Notes under the pieces: generated by a model
What the model was told of the DNA's origin: nothing
Seen by the model: the letters and a program-made list of their open reading frames with translations, nothing else
Database searches by the model: none
DNA from: an uncultured Rikenellaceae bacterium
Lineage (GTDB): Bacteria; Bacteroidota; Bacteroidia; Bacteroidales; Rikenellaceae
DNA: 52,529 nucleotides
Direction: 5' to 3'
Assembly (NCBI GenBank): GCA_947040435.1
Contig: CAMRBL010000006.1
Coordinates: forward strand, 1-52,529
Program-made: the position numbers and the translations under genes
In this document: one piece after another, positions 45,001 to 52,529 of the stretch
How positions within the stretch are numbered: position 1 is the first letter of the stretch
How the letters are laid out: every line of letters starts with the position of its first letter

Positions 45001-46313
45001 CGGTTCATTAAAACTGGATGTCCCTTGATTACATTCTCAAGAATATCCCAAATTACCGCATCTTTTCTATCTATAATTTTCTTTGCAGACTTTACAGTCT
45101 TTACAATTCCTCTCTCAATAAGTTTTCTTATGATAAACGGCTTATAAAGCTCTGCCGCCATATCTTTAGGAATACCCATTTCATGCATCTTAAGCTCTGG
45201 TCCTACAACAATTACAGAACGAGCAGAGTAGTCAACACGCTTACCAAGTAAGTTCTGACGGAAACGTCCTTGCTTACCTTTCAAACTATCACTTAAAGAT
45301 TTAAGTGGTCTATTACTCTCTGTCTTAACAGCATTACTTTTTCTCGAGTTATCTAATAAACTATCAACAGCCTCCTGTAACATACGTTTCTCGTTACGTA
45401 GGATAACCTCTGGAGCTTTAATTTCGATAAGTCTCTTTAGACGATTATTACGAATAATAACACGACGATATAGATCATTTAGGTCAGACGTAGCAAAACG
45501 TCCTCCATCTAAAGGAACTAATGGTCTTAACTCTGGTGGGATAACTGGAACAACTTTCAGTACCATCCACTCAGGTTTGTTAACCTCTCTTGAAGTACGG
45601 AACGCTTCAACAACATTCAAACGCTTTAGAGCATCTGTCTTTCTCTGTTGTGAAGTCTCAGTACTTGCTTTATGACGTAATGTATATGATAAAGAGTCTA
45701 GATCAACTTTTTCAAGAAGAGCATAAACTGCCTCAGCACCCATTTTCGCGATAAATTTATTTGGATCGCTATCCTCTAATTGTGCATTTCCTTTAAGTGC
45801 ATCAACAGTATCCAAATACTCCTTTTCAGATAACAAATCAAGATTTGAAATAGGAATTGGCAACTCTGCAGCTGCTCCTGTTTGGATTACTACATAACGC
45901 TCGTAATATACAACTGTCTCAAGCTTCTTTGTTGGAATACCTACTAAGTATCCAATCTTAGAGGGCAATGAACGGAAGTACCAAATATGAACAACGGGCA
46001 CAACTAAAGAGATGTGTCCCATTCTTTCACGACGTACTTTCTTCTCAGTAACCTCTACACCACAACGATCACAAACAATCCCCTTATAGCGAATTCTTTT
46101 GTACTTTCCGCAATGACACTCGTAATCCTTTACAGGACCGAATATTCTCTCACAAAATAGACCATCTCGCTCTGGCTTGTATGTACGATAGTTAATTGTT
46201 TCCGGTTTAAGAACCTCACCACTTGAGTTCTCCAAAATCTCTTCTGGAGATGCAAGTCCAATCGATATCTTACTGAAACCAACGGTAGTCCTAGTGTCTT
46301 TTTTGAATGACAT
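42051..46313 (-). CDS. rpoC: RNA polymerase beta' subunit
   Basis: The largest catalytic subunit of RNA polymerase. The N-terminal zinc site has Cys66, Cys68, Cys81 and Cys84 (CHCGK ... CDRCG). The catalytic Mg motif [10 protein letters not shown] carries Asp473, Asp475 and Asp477. [16 protein letters not shown] is the trigger-loop region. The second zinc site (CGTLRG ... [13 protein letters not shown]) is also present. At 1420 residues it has the length usual in Bacteroidota. It follows rpoB after a 97-bp gap that can fold into competing hairpins. Confidence 0.99.
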   Translation of the reverse strand: MSFKKDTRTTVGFSKISIGLASPEEILENSSGEVLKPETINYRTYKPERDGLFCERIFGPVKDYECHCGKYKRIRYKGIVCDRCGVEVTEKKVRRERMGHISLVVPVVHIWYFRSLPSKIGYLVGIPTKKLETVVYYERYVVIQTGAAAELPIPISNLDLLSEKEYLDTVDALKGNAQLEDSDPNKFIAKMGAEAVYALLEKVDLDSLSYTLRHKASTETSQQRKTDALKRLNVVEAFRTSREVNKPEWMVLKVVPVIPPELRPLVPLDGGRFATSDLNDLYRRVIIRNNRLKRLIEIKAPEVILRNEKRMLQEAVDSLLDNSRKSNAVKTESNRPLKSLSDSLKGKQGRFRQNLLGKRVDYSARSVIVVGPELKMHEMGIPKDMAAELYKPFIIRKLIERGIVKTVKSAKKIIDRKDAVIWDILENVIKGHPVLMNRAPTLHRLGIQAFQPKLIEGKALQLHPLACTAFNADFDGDQMAVHLPLGNAAILEAQILMLGAHNILNPANGAPITVPSQDMVLGLYYITKQRPGVLGEGLVCYGPEEAIIAYNEGRAKLHAEVKVMVDTIDEKGNPVRKLIEKTTIGRILFNQFVPAEVGYINEVLTKKSLRDIIGVVMKKAGVARAAEFLDDIKSLGYQMAFRGGLSFNLDAILIPKEKEVLVNEGYERVAEVFESYNSGLITNNERYNQIIDIWTNINSKLTKTVLDHLISDQDGFNPVYMMLDSGARGSKEQIRQLSGMRGLMAKPQKSGSEGGQVIENPILSNFKEGLSVLEYFISTHGARKGLADTALKTADAGYLTRRLVDVAQDVVITETDCGTLRGLTAEAIKKNEDIVQTLYERILGRTTLQDVFHPLTGELIISEGSEITEEIASEIEKSPITQIDIRSVLTCEAKIGVCVKCYGRSLSTARMVQRGEAVGVIAAQSIGEPGTQLTLRTFHVGGVAGGVTVDSNVVSKYEGRLEIDELRTVKSKTDKGVSVNVVISRLSELRIVDVNTEITLYTHSLPYGAALYMRDGDSIKKGDLVCDWDPYNAVIISEYEGKVAFDSVIDGITYRDEFDEQTGLREKVIIESRDKNKNPVIKIIDKGGEEQKQYNLPVGAHVVVKDNAKIAAGDILIKIPRAVGKAGDITGGLPRVTELFEARNPSNPSVVSQIDGEISFGKIKRGNREVIVTSKEGEVRRYLVPLSRQILVQENDYVKAGMPLSDGATTPGTILSILGPTKVQEYIVNEVQEVYRMQGVKINDKHFEVIVRQMMNKVQIDDPGDTRLLEEQVVDKWEFMRVNNDLYDKVVVTDAGDSANVQAGQIISVRKLRDDNSGLKRKDLRMIQVRDIVPATSNQILQGITRAALQTSSFMSAASFQETTNVLNEAAIRGKVDPLTKLKENVICGHLIPAGTGLRDYDNIIVGSNDDYNAIVGKRE

Positions 46314-46346
46314 ATATTTAACTATTTATTTTTTATATGCTTACTA

Positions 46347-46394
46347 CTCAAACAACCTGAAAATGTGGAGTCACTCGTTTGAGCAACTTCCACA
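46347..46394 (-). promoter_or_regulatory. Interleaved hairpins in the rpoB-rpoC gap
   Basis: One stem pairs TGTGGAGT (46364-46371) with ACTTCCACA (46386-46394, one bulge), with an inner CTC-GTTT-GAG. An alternative 7-bp pairing joins CTCAAAC (46347-46353) with GTTTGAG (46377-46383). The two overlap, so they are either mutually exclusive or a pseudoknot. No T-run follows, so it is not a simple terminator. Confidence 0.5.
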
Positions 46395-46410
46395 CATCAA
46401 ATTTTAATAT

Positions 46411-49400
46411 TTAATCCAGTTTAACACTGATAGCTAAACCACGTAATTCGTGTAACAACACATTCAGTGACTCAGGGATTCCAGCTTTCGGAAGGTTATC
46501 TCCCTTAACGATTGCCTCGTATGCCTTAGCACGTCCCATTACATCATCCGATTTGATTGTCAAAATCTCTTGAAGAATATTTGCTGCACCAAATGCCTCT
46601 AGTGCCCAAACCTCCATCTCTCCAAAACGTTGACCTCCAAATTGTGCCTTACCACCTAATGGCTGCTGTGTAATTAATGAATAAGGTCCGATTGAACGGG
46701 CATGCATCTTATCATCAATCATATGACCAAGTTTCAACATATAAATTATGCCGACTGTTGCTGGTTGATCAAATTTCTCTCCTGTACCTCCGTCTGATAA
46801 GAATGTACGACCACTATGAGGAATACCTGCTTTCGCTGTATATTCATTGATCTCATCTAGTGTTGCTCCGTCAAAGATCGGTGTCGCAAATTTCAAACCA
46901 AGCTCTTTTCCTGCCCAACCTAAAACAGTCTCATAGATCTGTCCAAGGTTCATACGAGAAGGTACACCTAGTGGATTTAAAACTATATCTACAATTGTTC
47001 CATCATCAAGGAAAGGCATATCTTCATCACGTACAACTTTGGCTACAATACCCTTGTTTCCGTGACGCCCCGCCATCTTATCTCCTACTTTAAGCTTACG
47101 CTTCTTAGCGATATAGACTTTGGCTAATTGAATAATACCTACAGGTAACTCATCTCCATTCGTAAGATTATATTTCTCACGCTTAATTTGAGCATCTGCC
47201 TCTTTCCACTTTATGATGTAGTTATTTATAGTCCTTTCAACATGAACATTTAGTTCATCATCAGTAGTCCATTTATCAGCACCCAATGTCATGTAATCAA
47301 TATCCATCAACATTCTCTCTGTAAACTTATCTCCTTTGCTATAAAGTTCTGTACCAAAATAGTCAGTAATACCAACTGTTGTAGCACCATCAAGAAGAAC
47401 CCAAAGTTTCTCTAATAGAAGTACGCGTAAATCACTAACCTCTGCGATAAACTTATTATCAAGCTTTTCAAGTTGTAACTTCTCTACTTGCTTACTCTTC
47501 TTTAAATCTTTATTCGCTCTGCTGAATAATTTCCTATCTACAATAACACCAAATAGAGATGGTTGAGCTTTAAGTGATGCATCTTTAACATCGCCTGCCT
47601 TATCTCCAAAGATTGCACGAAGCAATTTCTCTTCAGGTGAAGGATCACTCTCTCCCTTAGGTGTAATCTTACCAATAAGAATATCTCCAGGTTTTACGTT
47701 TGCACCGATTCTGATAATACCATTTTCGTCAAGATCTTTTGTTGCATCTTCACTAACATTTGGAATATCTGATGTAAGCTCTTCAACACCACGTTTTGTG
47801 TCACGAACCTCCATAATATACTCATCAACGTGAACCGATGTGAATATATCTTCTCTAGCAATACGCTCAGAAATAACAATCGCATCCTCAAAGTTGTAAC
47901 CTTTCCAAGGCATGAATGCCACTTTCAAGTTACGCCCAATAGCTAACTCACCCTTTTCAGTAGAGTAACCATCAGTAAGAATTTGACCTTTAGTAACCAT
48001 CTCACCTGTACGTACAATAGGTTTTAGAGTTACAGATGTATTCTGATTTGTTTTTCTATATATAGGTAACTTGTATACAGTGATCTCAGGATCAAAGCTT
48101 ACAAGTATTTCCATCTCTGTTCTCTCATACTTAATATGAATCTGAGCAGCGTCAGCAAATATTACCTCTCCATCTTTCTCTGCAACGATCTGAACACGAC
48201 TATCACTAATCATATCCTTTTCTAATCCAGTTCCAACGATAGGAGCTTCACATTTAACCAAAGGAACTGCCTGACGCATCATGTTAGATCCCATCAATGC
48301 ACGGTTGGCATCATCATGCTCCAAAAATGGAATAAGACTCGCCGCAATAGATGCAATCTGGTTAGGAGCAACATCAATCATATCTAACTCCTTAGCCACA
48401 ACGTTAGGGAAGTCAGCTTCAGATCTAGCCTTAATCAAACCATTACCAACAAATGTACCGTCATCATTAATTCCGACACAACTTTGAGCAATGATTAAAC
48501 CCTCTTCCTCTTCTGCACTTAGGTATACAATACCTTTATCCGTAATATCAATAACTCCATCATTAACCTTACGGTAAGGAGTCTCAATGAATCCCATATC
48601 ACTCACCTTTGCATATACGCAAAGAGACGAGATAAGACCGATGTTTGGTCCCTCAGGAGTCTCAATAGGACAAAGTCTACCATAGTGAGTATAGTGAACG
48701 TCACGAACCTCAAATCCTGCTCTATCACGAGAAAGACCTCCAGGTCCTAGTGCCGATAGACGACGCTTGTGAGTCATCTCTGCAAGAGGATTGGTTTGAT
48801 CCATAAATTGAGACAACTGATTTGTTCCAAAAAATGAGTTGATAACGCTAGACAATGTCTTTGCATTAATCAAATCAACTGGAGTAAATACCTCGTTATC
48901 TCTAACATTCATTCTCTCACGAATAGTACGCGCCATACGAACAAAACCAACACTAAATTGGTTCGCTAACTGCTCTCCAACAGTTCTTACACGACGATTA
49001 CTAAGGTGGTCAATATCATCAATATCAGTTTTAGAGTTGATAAGTGATATCAAATATTTAATGATTGCGATCATATCTTCTTTAGTAAGAGTTCTTACTG
49101 AAGAGTCTGTATCCAATCCAAATTTTTTGTTGATACGAAAACGCCCTACATCACCTAAGTCGTAACGCTTATCTGAGAAAAATAATTTCTCGATCACATC
49201 ACGTGCCGTAGCCTCATCAGGTGGCTCAGAGTTACGCAATTGTCTATAAATATAAACTACTGCCTCTTTTTCTGAGTTACAAGGGTCTTTTTGTAGAGTA
49301 TTATATACTATAGAGTAGTCTGTACCAGATTGATTATCTTTGTGAAGAAGAATACTCTTCGCTCCACTATCAATAATCTCTTCTACATGCTTCTCTTCTA

Positions 49401-50238
49401 GATAAGTCTCTCTATCTATAATTATCTCGTTACGCTCAATAGATACTACCTCACCAGTATCCTCGTCAACGAAATCTTCTACCCATGTCTTAAGAACACG
49501 TGCAGCAAGTTTTCTACCGATAGCTTTTTTAAGTGTAGCTTTCGTCACTTTAATTTCATCAGCTAGATCAAAAATATCTAAAATCTGACGGTCACTTTCA
49601 AAACAAATTGCACGAAGCAATGTTGTTACAGGAAGCTTCTTCTTACGATCAATGTAAGCATACATGACATTATTAATGTCAGTAGTAAACTCAATCCACG
49701 AACCCTTAAATGGTATAATACGTGCAGAGTATAATTTAGTACCATTACTATGTGTACTTTGACCAAAAAACACACCTGGAGAACGATGTAGTTGAGATAC
49801 AATTACACGCTCAGCTCCATTGATAACAAATGTACCACGTGAAGTCATGTAAGGTATTGTACCAAAATAAACATCTTGTACGACAGTATCAAAATCTTCG
49901 TGATCTGAATCTGTACAATACAACTTTAGTTTAGCTTTAAGAGGCACACTATAAGTAACCCCTCTCTCAAGACACTCATCTATAGAATATCTAGGGGGAT
50001 CAACATAGTAGTCAATAAATTCCAGAACAAAGTTATTTCTGGTGTCCGTTATAGGAAAATTCTCCATGAAGACTTTGTACAACCCTTCGTTTTTACGATT
50101 TTCAGCTGTAGTGTCTAATTGGAAGAAATCCTGAAATGATTTAAGTTGCACCTCCAAGAAGTCAGGATAATGCATCCTATGCTTCACTGAAGAGAAACTA
50201 ATTCTTTGATTATTCGGTTTTGAGGACATCGTATCCAT
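46411..50238 (-). CDS. rpoB: RNA polymerase beta subunit
   Basis: Second-largest polymerase subunit, forming the active centre with beta'. The rifampicin region is LSQFMDQTN at 475-483, with His490 and Ser495 in [14 protein letters not shown]. All main resistance positions (E. coli 516, 526 and 531 equivalents) carry the sensitive-type residues, so classical resistance is not predicted. [25 protein letters not shown] and the C-terminal [18 protein letters not shown] are present. At 1275 residues it is full length. It is preceded by rplL after a 212-bp gap containing a hairpin. The ATG at 50238 is used; a second in-frame ATG lies three codons on. Confidence 0.99.
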   Translation of the reverse strand: MDTMSSKPNNQRISFSSVKHRMHYPDFLEVQLKSFQDFFQLDTTAENRKNEGLYKVFMENFPITDTRNNFVLEFIDYYVDPPRYSIDECLERGVTYSVPLKAKLKLYCTDSDHEDFDTVVQDVYFGTIPYMTSRGTFVINGAERVIVSQLHRSPGVFFGQSTHSNGTKLYSARIIPFKGSWIEFTTDINNVMYAYIDRKKKLPVTTLLRAICFESDRQILDIFDLADEIKVTKATLKKAIGRKLAARVLKTWVEDFVDEDTGEVVSIERNEIIIDRETYLEEKHVEEIIDSGAKSILLHKDNQSGTDYSIVYNTLQKDPCNSEKEAVVYIYRQLRNSEPPDEATARDVIEKLFFSDKRYDLGDVGRFRINKKFGLDTDSSVRTLTKEDMIAIIKYLISLINSKTDIDDIDHLSNRRVRTVGEQLANQFSVGFVRMARTIRERMNVRDNEVFTPVDLINAKTLSSVINSFFGTNQLSQFMDQTNPLAEMTHKRRLSALGPGGLSRDRAGFEVRDVHYTHYGRLCPIETPEGPNIGLISSLCVYAKVSDMGFIETPYRKVNDGVIDITDKGIVYLSAEEEEGLIIAQSCVGINDDGTFVGNGLIKARSEADFPNVVAKELDMIDVAPNQIASIAASLIPFLEHDDANRALMGSNMMRQAVPLVKCEAPIVGTGLEKDMISDSRVQIVAEKDGEVIFADAAQIHIKYERTEMEILVSFDPEITVYKLPIYRKTNQNTSVTLKPIVRTGEMVTKGQILTDGYSTEKGELAIGRNLKVAFMPWKGYNFEDAIVISERIAREDIFTSVHVDEYIMEVRDTKRGVEELTSDIPNVSEDATKDLDENGIIRIGANVKPGDILIGKITPKGESDPSPEEKLLRAIFGDKAGDVKDASLKAQPSLFGVIVDRKLFSRANKDLKKSKQVEKLQLEKLDNKFIAEVSDLRVLLLEKLWVLLDGATTVGITDYFGTELYSKGDKFTERMLMDIDYMTLGADKWTTDDELNVHVERTINNYIIKWKEADAQIKREKYNLTNGDELPVGIIQLAKVYIAKKRKLKVGDKMAGRHGNKGIVAKVVRDEDMPFLDDGTIVDIVLNPLGVPSRMNLGQIYETVLGWAGKELGLKFATPIFDGATLDEINEYTAKAGIPHSGRTFLSDGGTGEKFDQPATVGIIYMLKLGHMIDDKMHARSIGPYSLITQQPLGGKAQFGGQRFGEMEVWALEAFGAANILQEILTIKSDDVMGRAKAYEAIVKGDNLPKAGIPESLNVLLHELRGLAISVKLD

Positions 50239-50396
50239 TAGTTAAAGATGAAGTGGATTAGGCAATCCTTACGCATTTCACCATAAATACCTGTTTATCA
50301 GTAATTTACTAAATGCAATAAAGCCTGTGCTATTTAACGGAATAATTGTCTATAAATAAAAATAAAATACTATTATTTTTTAGACAACAAAAGGCA

Positions 50397-50421
50397 TAGA
50401 GCTTATTTATCATAAGCTCTA
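50397..50421 (-). promoter_or_regulatory. Hairpin between rplL and rpoB, possible attenuator
   Basis: Perfect 10-bp stem TAGAGCTTAT/ATAAGCTCTA with a 5-nt loop, 30 nt downstream of the rplL stop codon. On the minus strand it is followed by only a weak T-rich stretch. Partial termination or processing between ribosomal protein and polymerase genes is known in other bacteria at this place; here it is an inference. Confidence 0.5.
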
Positions 50422-50450
50422 CACCTGATATTTGCTAGTTGCAAGTATAA

Positions 50451-50819
50451 TTACTTAACTTCAACTGTAGCGCCTGCCTCTTCAAGTTGAGCTTTGATTG
50501 CCTCAGCCTCTTCTTTAGACACACCCTCTTTGATAGCTTTAGGAGCTCCATCAACAAGATCCTTAGACTCTTTCAAACCAAGACCAGTTAGATCTTTTAC
50601 AGCTTTAACAACCTGTAATTTAGCTTGACCTGCAGAAACAAGAATAACATCAAATGCTGTTTGCTCTGCTGCTGCTGCTGCTGCTGGAGCTGCTGCTACA
50701 ACTGCTGCTGCTGCTGCTGGCTCAATTCCGTACTCGTCCTTAAGGATAGTAGCTAACTCGTTTACCTCTTTAACTGTCAAGTTTACCAACTCTTCAGCTA
50801 TTTTTTTAATATCTGCCAT
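50451..50819 (-). CDS. rplL: Ribosomal protein L7/L12
   Basis: Stalk protein of the large ribosomal subunit that recruits and stimulates translation GTPases. The N-terminal dimerisation domain (about 1-35) is followed by an Ala-rich hinge ([19 protein letters not shown]) and the C-terminal factor-binding domain ([37 protein letters not shown]). It is 122 residues long. It follows rplJ by 26 bp and precedes rpoB in the standard order. Confidence 0.98.
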   Translation of the reverse strand: MADIKKIAEELVNLTVKEVNELATILKDEYGIEPAAAAAVVAAAPAAAAAAEQTAFDVILVSAGQAKLQVVKAVKDLTGLGLKESKDLVDGAPKAIKEGVSKEEAEAIKAQLEEAGATVEVK

Positions 50820-50845
50820 TGTTATATGATTTTTTAAATTGTTTT

Positions 50846-51367
50846 TTAATTTCTTTCTTCTAGTGTCTTTAAGAGACCAGCAATTTTCTGCCCTCCGTTA
50901 GACTGCAGTGCAGAAATAACACTCTTAGCTGGAGATTGAAGTAATCCAACAACCTCTCCGATAAGCTCTTCTTTGCTCTTGATGTTCACTAAATCCTCTA
51001 ATGCTGCATCACCAACATAAACAGACTCCTCAACAAATGCTGCCTTTAGGACAGGTTTGTCACTGCTTTTTCTAAACTCTTTGATTAGAACTGCAGGAGT
51101 TTTGCTTACTTCAGTAAACATCATAGAAGTAGAACCACTCAAAACGCTAACAAGATCAGCATTCGCCATATTTACTTTCTCAAGTGCCTTTACAAGAAGG
51201 GTGTTTTTGACAACCAACATTGTAACATCACTCTCAAAACATTTACTACGTAACTCAGCCGTTTTCTCAGCATTAAGTCCCGAAATATCAATTAAATAAA
51301 AGTGCGGATACTGATTGAGTTTTTCAGCTAAGCTATCGATAATAATCTTTTTTTCTTCCCTATTCAT
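50846..51367 (-). CDS. rplJ: Ribosomal protein L10
   Basis: Base of the ribosomal stalk that anchors L7/L12 dimers to 23S rRNA. It has the N-terminal pattern [16 protein letters not shown] and [18 protein letters not shown], and [13 protein letters not shown] for RNA binding. The C-terminal helix (about 145-173) docks L12. It has 173 residues. The gap to rplA is only 12 bp, so the long L10-binding leader used for autoregulation in E. coli is absent at this position. Confidence 0.97.
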   Translation of the reverse strand: MNREEKKIIIDSLAEKLNQYPHFYLIDISGLNAEKTAELRSKCFESDVTMLVVKNTLLVKALEKVNMANADLVSVLSGSTSMMFTEVSKTPAVLIKEFRKSSDKPVLKAAFVEESVYVGDAALEDLVNIKSKEELIGEVVGLLQSPAKSVISALQSNGGQKIAGLLKTLEERN

Positions 51368-51379
51368 CGTTTCTCAATT

Positions 51380-52078
51380 TTATTTCGTTTCAACCGATTT
51401 GGGATCTATCTGCAAACCAGGACTCATCGTAGATGAGAGATAGATGCTTATTACATAAGTACCTTTAGCTGCAGATGGCTTAAGCTTGTTTATTGTACTG
51501 AGGAACTCTTTTGCATTCTCTTCAATTTTATCAGCAGTAAAAGATACCTTAGCCACAGAAGAGTGAACGATACCAAATTTATCTACTTTAAAATCTATCT
51601 TTCCTGCTTTTACCTCAGTTACAGCTTTTCCAACTTCCATTGTTACTGTACCAGTCTTTGGGTTTGGCATAAGACCACGTGGACCTAAAATACGTCCAAG
51701 TGCACCAACTTTTGCCATAACACTAGGAGTTGTGATGATAACATCAACATCCGTCCATCCTGCTTTGATCTTCGCGATGTACTCATCGAGTCCTACGAAG
51801 TCAGCTCCAGCTGCTTTTGCCTCTTCCTCCTTGTCAGGAGTACAAAGAACTAATACTTTTGTTTCTTTTCCTGTTCCGTGTGGAAGAGTCACAATACCTC
51901 TTACCATTTGGTTCGCCTTACGTGGATCAACTCCAAGACGTACGTCTAAATCAACAGAAGCATCAAATTTCGTAAAGGTAATCTCCTTCAGAAGAGCTGC
52001 TGCTTCGCTTAGTTTGTACACCTTATCAGGTTCAATCTTTGCTATAGCTATTTTTTGATTTTTAGTCAGCTTACTCAT
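51380..52078 (-). CDS. rplA: Ribosomal protein L1
   Basis: Large-subunit protein forming the mobile L1 stalk at the exit site. Landmarks are [55 protein letters not shown] (the L1 signature) and the C-terminal [17 protein letters not shown]. It is 232 residues long. It follows rplK by 20 bp and precedes rplJ by 12 bp, the usual bacterial order. Confidence 0.98.
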   Translation of the reverse strand: MSKLTKNQKIAIAKIEPDKVYKLSEAAALLKEITFTKFDASVDLDVRLGVDPRKANQMVRGIVTLPHGTGKETKVLVLCTPDKEEEAKAAGADFVGLDEYIAKIKAGWTDVDVIITTPSVMAKVGALGRILGPRGLMPNPKTGTVTMEVGKAVTEVKAGKIDFKVDKFGIVHSSVAKVSFTADKIEENAKEFLSTINKLKPSAAKGTYVISIYLSSTMSPGLQIDPKSVETK

Positions 52079-52098
52079 TTTCAGTAATTTATTATTAA

Positions 52099-52529
52099 TT
52101 ACATATTAGGAAATTCACCAACTACGTTGATACCCATACTACGTGCCGTACCAGCTACCATGCGCATTGCAGACTCCATTACAAAACAGTTTAAGTCAGG
52201 CATTTTATCCTGTGCTATAACTTGAATTTGCTCCCACGTTACCTGTCCAACCTTATTACGGTTAGGTTCAGGAGAACCTGATTGAAGACCTGCCGCCTCT
52301 TTAAGCTGAATGGCTACAGGTGGCTGTTTGATGACGAAGTCAAATGACTTGTCGCCATAGACAGTGATGATTACCGGTAATATTTTACCTGCCTTATCCT
52401 GCGTCCTAGCATTGAACTGCTTACAGAAGTCCATGATATTTACTCCCTTAGAACCTAAAGCAGGACCTACTGGTGGAGAAGGATTGGCAGCACCACCTTT
52501 GATCTGCAATTTAATAAATGCAGCAACCT
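52099..52529 (-). CDS. rplK: Ribosomal protein L11 (5' end cut by window edge)
   Basis: Large-subunit protein of the GTPase-associated centre. The visible frame begins at the window edge with [12 protein letters not shown] and continues [41 protein letters not shown] and [10 protein letters not shown], which is nearly all of L11. Only a few N-terminal residues are missing beyond 52529. The TTG inside KLQIK is not the start. It is the first visible gene of the rplKAJL-rpoBC set. Confidence 0.97.
   Translation of the reverse strand, partial: VAAFIKLQIKGGAANPSPPVGPALGSKGVNIMDFCKQFNARTQDKAGKILPVIITVYGDKSFDFVIKQPPVAIQLKEAAGLQSGSPEPNRNKVGQVTWEQIQVIAQDKMPDLNCFVMESAMRMVAGTARSMGINVVGEFPNM

Noticed and set aside
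46411-50238. Rifampicin resistance substitution in RpoB
   Set aside because: Positions equivalent to E. coli 516, 526 and 531 are Asp480, His490 and Ser495, the sensitive-type residues.

Overview
The window is a stretch of chromosome from an AT-rich member of the Bacteroidota, most likely order Bacteroidales. The basis for this is the division/cell-wall (dcw) gene order, a GldE-type CNNM/CBS protein and a phosphopantetheinyl transferase placed after ftsZ, DUF3127, an adjacent GlsA/GlsB-like acyltransferase pair, menaquinone synthesis, SPOR-like and patatin-Omp85 proteins, and -7 promoter boxes of the TAnnTTTG type instead of sigma70 TATAAT boxes. No species can be named from the sequence alone.

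Layout. 1-2667 (minus): the 5' part of an ABC-F ATPase, DUF3127 and a cyclophilin. 2872-20060 (minus): one compact dcw operon read from right to left: rsmH, ftsL, ftsI, murE, mraY, murD, ftsW, murG, murC, ftsQ, ftsA, ftsZ, gldE-like, PPTase. A TTTG-N19-TACCTTTA promoter lies upstream, and no mraZ is present. 20363-22194 (plus): two acyltransferases resembling GlsA and GlsB of glycine lipid synthesis. 22290-27281 (minus): ssb, purine nucleoside phosphorylase, lpxK, a GtrA-like protein and uvrB. 27341-34385 (plus): dnaG, patatin-Omp85, smpB, a radical SAM protein and prfB with a programmed +1 frameshift; a tRNA-Arg(CCG) lies on the minus strand between smpB and the radical SAM gene. 34590-36856 (plus): an accessory two-gene module, a von Willebrand A protein followed by a pseudokinase with WG repeats. 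36911-39897 (minus): lolE-like permease, menG, a lipoprotein and a SPOR-like protein. 40115-41640 (plus): an SDR oxidoreductase and a membrane zinc metallopeptidase. 42051-52529 (minus): rplK (cut by the edge), rplA, rplJ, rplL, rpoB, rpoC.

Most genes are housekeeping: wall precursor synthesis plus the divisome, transcription and translation machinery, replication and repair (dnaG, ssb, uvrB) and envelope lipid synthesis. Convergent gene pairs are separated by near-perfect bidirectional terminator hairpins.

Two things stand out from this ordinary background. First, a family of GC-rich repeats predicted to fold into two hairpins occurs singly, as inverted pairs on both sides of prfB, as palindromes, and as a 130-bp-period tandem array before rpoC. 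The stem of its first hairpin shows compensatory changes between copies. Second, the vWA/pseudokinase-WG pair, sited directly after these repeats, looks like an uncharacterised signalling or scaffolding module.
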